In this document: positions 59,494 through 64,000 of the stretch, one piece after another
How positions within the stretch are numbered: the stretch's first letter is position 1
Layout of the letters: each line of letters begins with the position of its first letter
DNA from: Bacteriovoracaceae bacterium UBA6200
Lineage (GTDB): Bacteria; Bdellovibrionota; Bacteriovoracia; Bacteriovoracales; Bacteriovoracaceae
Direction of reading: 5' to 3'
NCBI GenBank assembly: GCA_002422605.1
Contig: DISW01000004.1
Coordinates: 47,900-111,899, forward strand
Length of the DNA: 64,000 nucleotides
The notes under the pieces: generated by a model
What the model was told of the DNA's origin: nothing
The model's database searches: none
What the model saw: the letters and a program-made list of their open reading frames with translations, nothing else
Made by a program: the position numbers and the translations under genes

Positions 59494-61622
59494 GCGATTT
59501 TACAAAAATACCCTGGTCGAATCCGAAATCAAAAGGACAAGAAAAGAAAGTTGTCACGAAAATGCCGGAGGGGATTGAATTAAAAAATGCCTATGATTCA
59601 GATGACCTAAAATTTTCTAAACTCATCAATACTCTTCCCGGGAATAAACCTTTTATTCGTGGTCCATATGCCTCTATGTATACAGTTCGTCCCTGGACCA
59701 TCAGACAGTATGCGGGCTTTTCAACTGCCGAAGAATCTAACCGCTTTTATCGGGACAATTTAACTAAAGGCCAAAAAGGTCTCTCCATTGCTTTTGATCT
59801 TGCAACCCATCGTGGTTATGATTCTGATCATCCTCGAGTGAAAGGGGATGTGGGAATGGCCGGTGTGGCGATTGATTCTATTTTAGATATGCGAATTCTT
59901 TTTCAGGGCATTCCACTGGATCAAATGTCTGTATCCATGACAATGAATGGGGCAGTTATTCCGATTCTCGCTTTATTTATTGTGGCCGGTGAAGAGCAGG
60001 GAGTAACTCCTGATAAGCTTACAGGCACCATTCAAAATGATATTCTTAAAGAATTCATGGTGAGGAATACTTATATTTATCCGCCTGAACCATCCATGAG
60101 AATCATTGCAGATATTTTTAGTTATACTTCTAAGTTTATGCCGAAGTTTAACTCCATTTCTATTTCCGGCTATCACATGCAGGAGGCCGGAGCTACGGCA
60201 GATCTGGAACTTGGTTATACTCTGGCGGATGGTCTTGAGTATTTAAGAACAGGAGTTAAGACCGGTCTCGATGTCGATAAGTTTGCTCCACGCCTTTCTT
60301 TCTTTTGGGCGATTGGCATGAATTATTTCATGGAAGTCGCCAAAATGAGAGCGGCAAGACTTCTATGGAGCAAGATTGTCGGCGACTTTAATCCTAAAAA
60401 TGCTAAATCTCTGGCCTTAAGAACTCACTCACAAACTTCTGGATGGAGCTTAACCGCCCAGGATGTTTTTAATAACGTAACTCGAACTGGAATTGAAGCT
60501 TTAGCGGCCACTCATGGGCATACTCAAAGTTTACATACAAACTCTCTGGATGAGGCCCTGGCCCTTCCAAGTGAATTTTCCGCCCGTATTGCTCGTAATA
60601 CACAAATCTTTATTCAAACCGAAACCGATACCTGTGATGTCATTGATCCTTGGGGCGGAAGCTATTTCGTAGAAAGCTTAACTCAGGAACTGGCCCTTAA
60701 GGCCTGGGCCCATATTGAAGAAATTGAATCCCTGGGCGGGATGTCTCATGCTATCGCTAAAGGAATCCCAAAGATGAGGATTGAAGAAGCAGCAGCACGG
60801 ACACAAGGAAGAATCGATTCCGGAGTTCAGCCCATTGTTGGCGTAAATCTTTATACTCGGGAAAAAGATGATGTACCTAATATTCTTCAAGTCGAAAACT
60901 CTCAAGTAAGAGACGCTCAAATTCAGCGGCTTAAAAAATTAAGAAATGAAAGAAATGAAAAGCTTGTTGAAGAGAAATTAAAGGCCATGACTGAAGCCGC
61001 TCATTCCGGTGAAGGAAATCTCCTCGCTTTAGCAGTGGAAGCGGCCCGCGCCCATGCCACGGTGGGAGAGATGTCTTTAGCGATGGAAAAAGTTTTTGGA
61101 CGCCATCATGCTGATATCAAAACGATTCAAGGGGTATACTTAAAAGAAGTTCAACAAGGGAAATATGACGTGAAAGAGCTTCAAGAATTGATTGAAAAAT
61201 TCCAAAAAGCCGAAGGAAGGCGTCCTCGAATTCTTATTGCTAAGATGGGGCAGGATGGACATGACCGTGGACAAAAGGTCATCTCTACAGCTTTCGCTGA
61301 TTTAGGTTTTGATGTAGATGTGGGACCTCTTTTCCAGACACCTGAGGAAACCGCCCGTCAGGCTTCGGAGAACGACGTTCATATCATTGGTGTCTCTTCC
61401 CTCGCAGCTGGTCACTTGACTCTGGTTCCAGAATTAAAAGCAGAGCTAAAAAAGCTTGGGCGCGAAGATATTCTTGTTTCGATCGGAGGAGTCATTCCTC
61501 CTCAGGACTATGATAAGCTTTATAAGATGGGTGTGGCCGGAATCTTCGGGCCCGGAACAGTCATTGCGGAATCTGCAAAAAAACTTATTTTAAAGCTTAA
61601 TGAATCCCTGGGACATAAATGA
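59490..61622 (+). CDS. mutB: Methylmalonyl-CoA mutase large subunit
   Basis: The catalytic B12-dependent subunit, 710 residues. The N-terminal barrel starts at PFIRGPYASMYTVRPWTIRQYAGF (about 55) with the substrate channel Tyr; ISGYHMQEAGATADLEL (about 222) is typical; and the C-terminal cobalamin domain (about 570-710) holds the B12 motif DGHDRG at about residue 590. It interconverts methylmalonyl-CoA and succinyl-CoA, linking propionyl-CoA to the TCA cycle. A GGAGG overlapping the end of mutA precedes the ATG. It overlaps meaB by four bases. Confidence 0.96.
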   Translation: MSDFTKIPWSNPKSKGQEKKVVTKMPEGIELKNAYDSDDLKFSKLINTLPGNKPFIRGPYASMYTVRPWTIRQYAGFSTAEESNRFYRDNLTKGQKGLSIAFDLATHRGYDSDHPRVKGDVGMAGVAIDSILDMRILFQGIPLDQMSVSMTMNGAVIPILALFIVAGEEQGVTPDKLTGTIQNDILKEFMVRNTYIYPPEPSMRIIADIFSYTSKFMPKFNSISISGYHMQEAGATADLELGYTLADGLEYLRTGVKTGLDVDKFAPRLSFFWAIGMNYFMEVAKMRAARLLWSKIVGDFNPKNAKSLALRTHSQTSGWSLTAQDVFNNVTRTGIEALAATHGHTQSLHTNSLDEALALPSEFSARIARNTQIFIQTETDTCDVIDPWGGSYFVESLTQELALKAWAHIEEIESLGGMSHAIAKGIPKMRIEEAAARTQGRIDSGVQPIVGVNLYTREKDDVPNILQVENSQVRDAQIQRLKKLRNERNEKLVEEKLKAMTEAAHSGEGNLLALAVEAARAHATVGEMSLAMEKVFGRHHADIKTIQGVYLKEVQQGKYDVKELQELIEKFQKAEGRRPRILIAKMGQDGHDRGQKVISTAFADLGFDVDVGPLFQTPEETARQASENDVHIIGVSSLAAGHLTLVPELKAELKKLGREDILVSIGGVIPPQDYDKLYKMGVAGIFGPGTVIAESAKKLILKLNESLGHK

Positions 61623-62590
61623 GAAAAGTTCTTAGTTTGAAGGATTATGAGGAAGGGATTTTAAATAAGGATCGTTCGATCCTTGCCCGGGCCATTACTT
61701 TGGTTGAATCCTCCAATCCTGATCATCAAAAACTTGCCCAGGAACTTTTAAAGAAGCTTTTACCGAAAACTGGAAAGTCGAAGAGAGTGGGAATTTCAGG
61801 TACGCCTGGCGTAGGTAAATCCACATTTATTGAATCCTTTGGGAAGCTTCTCACAACCCAAGAGAAAACAGTGGCAGTGCTGGCAGTGGATCCTACCTCT
61901 CAAGTAAGTGGTGGATCGATTCTTGGCGATAAAACGCGGATGAATGAACTCGCCATTGATGATAATGCCTTCATTCGTCCTAGCCCTTCAGGAGAAACAC
62001 TGGGAGGTGTTGCCCGTAGAACTCGTGAATCTATGCTTCTATGCGAAGCCTTTGGCTTTGACTACGTCTTAATTGAAACAGTGGGTGTTGGGCAATCTGA
62101 AACAACTGTTGCCCAGATGGTCGATATCTTCGTCATGCTGCTTCAGCCAGGAGCAGGGGATGATTTACAGGGAATCAAGCGAGGAATTTTAGAAGTGGTG
62201 GATATGGTGGTGGTCACTAAGGACGATGGAGATCAGCAGAAGATTATCCATAAGGCCAAGCATGACTATCAGCAAGCGCTCCAGATCCTGAGACATGATG
62301 GTTGGATCCCACCGGTTCTCTCCTGTTCAGCTGTAACTAAAAAAGGTCTTCCTGAAATTCAGGAAAGTATTGAGAGTTATTTCAGGGAAGAGCAGGCCCT
62401 CATCGATAAAAAGCGCAATCAACAGGGGATCGATTGGATGTGGCAGCTTGTTTTTGACCAGTTGAAAGAGACTTTCACTGCGGGAGTAGGTGAAGAAGAA
62501 ATAAAGAAAATTGAAGGATTGATTTTATCTAAACAAATCACCGCGCCGGAAGCTGCTATTCATTTAATGTCACAATTCACTCACCAATAG
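61619..62590 (+). CDS. meaB: MeaB/ArgK-family GTPase, mutase chaperone
   Basis: G-protein chaperone that protects and reactivates methylmalonyl-CoA mutase by gating cobalamin delivery. The Walker A motif GTPGVGKST is near residue 60, followed by VDPTSQVSGGSILGDKTRM (about 95), a DYVLIETVGVGQSE switch (about 145) and the base-recognition TKDDGDQQ (about 200), which replaces NKxD as in MeaB. Length 323 is typical. Its ATG overlaps the mutB stop by four bases, making mutA-mutB-meaB one translationally coupled operon. Confidence 0.95.
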   Translation: MRKVLSLKDYEEGILNKDRSILARAITLVESSNPDHQKLAQELLKKLLPKTGKSKRVGISGTPGVGKSTFIESFGKLLTTQEKTVAVLAVDPTSQVSGGSILGDKTRMNELAIDDNAFIRPSPSGETLGGVARRTRESMLLCEAFGFDYVLIETVGVGQSETTVAQMVDIFVMLLQPGAGDDLQGIKRGILEVVDMVVVTKDDGDQQKIIHKAKHDYQQALQILRHDGWIPPVLSCSAVTKKGLPEIQESIESYFREEQALIDKKRNQQGIDWMWQLVFDQLKETFTAGVGEEEIKKIEGLILSKQITAPEAAIHLMSQFTHQ

Positions 62591-62715
62591 CTCACTTCCT
62601 CTTAACAGATTTTTGCCTAATCACTATTCAGGAATCTAATCAAAATATTCTGCAAGAGACCTTGACCACTCGGGCCATTCCTTGAAATGCTAGAAGGAAT
62701 AAACAAGGAGCTCTT

Positions 62716-63015
62716 ATGATTCGCGAATTTATGGATTTTCTCAAACAGTATGGGGTTATTGGGTTAGCGATTGCTGTCATTATTGGTGGAAAGCTTAACC
62801 TGCTCATTACCAGCTTAGTGAATGATTTATTGACCCCACTCATTTTTCAACCGGCCCTAAGAGCCGCTGGTGTAGAAAATATTTACCAACTTGCCTATAA
62901 CGGCATCATGTATGGAAAAGTCGTAGGGGCACTTATCGATTTTATGATTGTGGCCTTCATCGTTTTCTTCTTTGCTAAAAAAATTATGAAAGAAGAAGTT
63001 GTTTCTAAAAAATAA
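62716..63015 (+). CDS. mscL: Short MscL-family mechanosensitive channel
   Basis: A 99-residue protein with the two membrane helices of MscL: the pore helix GLAIAVIIGGKLNLLITSLVNDLLTPL (about residues 15-42) and the second VGALIDFMIVAFIVFFFAKKI (about 70-92). MscL opens under osmotic downshock to release solutes. It is about 35 residues shorter than the usual protein, missing the C-terminal helical bundle and part of the periplasmic loop, which is known in some bacteria. AAGGAG precedes the ATG, and a terminator follows. Confidence 0.8.
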   Translation: MIREFMDFLKQYGVIGLAIAVIIGGKLNLLITSLVNDLLTPLIFQPALRAAGVENIYQLAYNGIMYGKVVGALIDFMIVAFIVFFFAKKIMKEEVVSKK

Positions 63016-63021
63016 ACGCCT

Positions 63022-63063
63022 CAATATAAGGGAGGACATAAGTCCTCACTTATATTGTTTCTT
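63022..63063 (+). terminator. Hairpin terminator after mscL
   Basis: A long stem (16 pairs, one mismatch) joins 63022-63037 to 63042-63057 around an ATAA loop, followed by T-rich sequence. It is a likely bidirectional terminator in the mscL-chemoreceptor gap. Confidence 0.75.
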
Positions 63064-63198
63064 TACTTATACTGATAAAAATCAAACTCCTTCCTACTTT
63101 CCATCATTTACTAAACGGCAATTTTAACCGTCTATTTAAATAAATCATAATAAAATTACTCTATGGACTGTAACCAACTTAGAAGAAGGTCCATTAAT

Positions 63199-64000
63199 AT
63201 GAAAAGATTCAGTTTAAGTGTAAAAATTTATTTTATTCTCTCGATTCTCGTTTTGGGGTGTGTCTCTGTCTCAGTTTTAGGTTTGAATAAAATGTCCGAA
63301 ATTAAAGAAGGATTAAACCGCATCGTCTCAGGCAGTGTTCAGCGTGTGCGCCTTTCTAACATTTCAAAAAGTGTTTTTTTGGATCAAGTAATTAGTGAAA
63401 AAAACGTGATTCTTGAAGAGAAAGCTGATGCTTTAAAAGGTCACTTCATTCGGTTAGATGATAACCATAAAAAAATTATGGCAACCATGGATGAGCTCTA
63501 CAGTTTAATTTATGCCGAAGCAGGGAAGAAGGATCTTCTAAATGCTAAAGCGAATGTTGAAGACTGGTGGAAGAATAACCAAATCATTCGTCAGGACATT
63601 CTAAAGGGAGAGAAAAGAGAAGCTTTTGATCTTAGTATGGTCACTGGTAGAACTCTACGTTTTAAAGTGGAAGAGTCGATTGATGGTATTATAAAGAGAA
63701 ACGTAGGTTTCATGAATGATGAAGTTCAGCTTGCAGAGTCTGAATATACTAAGGCAAGAAATCTTGTTCTTCTTACAAGTATAATTGCTATTTTAAGTGG
63801 TTTGGCCCTGGCCACTCTTATTCTTCGTACCGTCAATCGTTCAATTGATCAAGTGATTGCCAGTTTGACAGATAATTCTTCACAAGTTACCTCTGCGGCC
63901 CATCAGATTGCTTCTTCTTCAGAGGAGCTTTCACAAGCTGCTACTGAGCAAGCTTCTTCGCTTGAAGAGACGGCTGCATCTATTGAAGAGATGAATTCAA
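63199..64000 (+). CDS. Methyl-accepting chemotaxis protein, 3' end outside the window
   Basis: The frame from ATG 63199 stays open to the window end, so only the first 267 residues are present. A first membrane helix (about residues 8-30) begins after a short cytoplasmic start; a periplasmic four-helix-bundle-like sensor follows (about 31-187); the second membrane helix is near 188-210. The visible end SQVTSAAHQIASSSEELSQ and then EETAASIEEMNS is the start of the methylation/coiled-coil signalling region. No typical HAMP is apparent between helix 2 and that region. It senses an unknown ligand. AAGG at 63186-63189 may be its ribosome site. The 180-base gap upstream contains an ACGG/CCGT dyad only. 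Confidence 0.9.
   Translation, partial: MKRFSLSVKIYFILSILVLGCVSVSVLGLNKMSEIKEGLNRIVSGSVQRVRLSNISKSVFLDQVISEKNVILEEKADALKGHFIRLDDNHKKIMATMDELYSLIYAEAGKKDLLNAKANVEDWWKNNQIIRQDILKGEKREAFDLSMVTGRTLRFKVEESIDGIIKRNVGFMNDEVQLAESEYTKARNLVLLTSIIAILSGLALATLILRTVNRSIDQVIASLTDNSSQVTSAAHQIASSSEELSQAATEQASSLEETAASIEEMNS

Noticed and set aside
1..64000. Insertion sequence, prophage, CRISPR or tRNA
   Set aside because: I saw no transposase or integrase motif, no regularly spaced repeats and no cloverleaf candidate in a read-through by eye; a tRNAscan and IS search would be decisive.

Overview
This 64 kb window is an ordinary-looking, densely packed stretch of chromosome from a moderately AT-rich Gram-negative bacterium. 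An outer-membrane secretin and a complete type II secretion operon, several lipoprotein signals, the HemC-HemD fusion, type III glutamine synthetase, CpaF-like ATPase, MerC and degenerate HD-GYP protein, and the many secreted or membrane proteins, suggest a member of the Bdellovibrionota, most likely the Bacteriovoracales (Bacteriovorax/Peredibacter-like). That placement is an inference from gene content, not from a database comparison. I saw no insertion sequence, prophage, CRISPR array, tRNA or rRNA.

Layout. 1-6.1 kb: poorly characterised genes (a truncated coiled protein, a HAD phosphatase, three proteins of unknown family) and a CpaF-type secretion ATPase with an unknown partner, followed by a 40-residue lipoprotein gene missed by length cut-offs. 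6.1-12.6 kb, minus strand: a tetrapyrrole operon hemA-hemC/D-hemL-(sensor kinase)-(response regulator)-hemE, with a two-component system embedded in it. 12.6-18.8 kb, plus strand: a Na/Pi cotransporter, a PCMT-like methyltransferase, a short IMPDH/GMP reductase-family enzyme and a PlsB-like acyltransferase. 18.8-21.1 kb: infC-rpmI-rplT, ihfA and a MerR regulator; infC appears to start at a rare AUA codon, and an intrinsic terminator sits between infC and rpmI.

21.1-35.9 kb, minus strand: a contiguous type II secretion operon in the order gspC-D-E-F-G-H-I-J-K-L-M-N, followed by ispA. It holds the outer-membrane secretin (D), ATPase (E), platform (F, L, M, C), major pseudopilin (G), minor pseudopilins (H-K) and the N protein; no prepilin peptidase (gspO) is present here. 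36.1-43.3 kb: acyl-CoA dehydrogenase, FG-GAP/ASPIC lipoprotein, LysR regulator, an IscA-like protein that has lost its C-terminal cysteines, an M61 peptidase and a phosphopantetheinyl transferase. 43.4-49.7 kb: glnN, a 57-residue TTG-start membrane protein, topA, rpmE (type B) and an XRE regulator.

49.8-57.9 kb: a small metal-related cluster (MerC, a secreted HMA protein), flavodoxin, rimK, pyrD, a secreted protein, a tail-specific protease, a methyltransferase and a degenerate HD-GYP protein. 57.9-62.6 kb: the methylmalonyl-CoA mutase operon mutA-mutB-meaB, which with the acyl-CoA dehydrogenase points to fatty-acid and propionyl-CoA/methylmalonyl-CoA metabolism. The window ends with a short MscL channel and a chemoreceptor cut off by the window edge.

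Genome compaction is a theme: of ten convergent gene pairs, four use one shared YTAA tetranucleotide as the stop codon on both strands, one pair abuts with one base between, two overlap by 17-23 bases, and three are separated by a hairpin terminator. I do not see a clearly undescribed multi-gene system; the most unusual items are the infC AUA start with the infC/rpmI terminator, the two-component system inside the heme operon, the GspC with a duplicated cytoplasmic segment, and the two unlisted small proteins.
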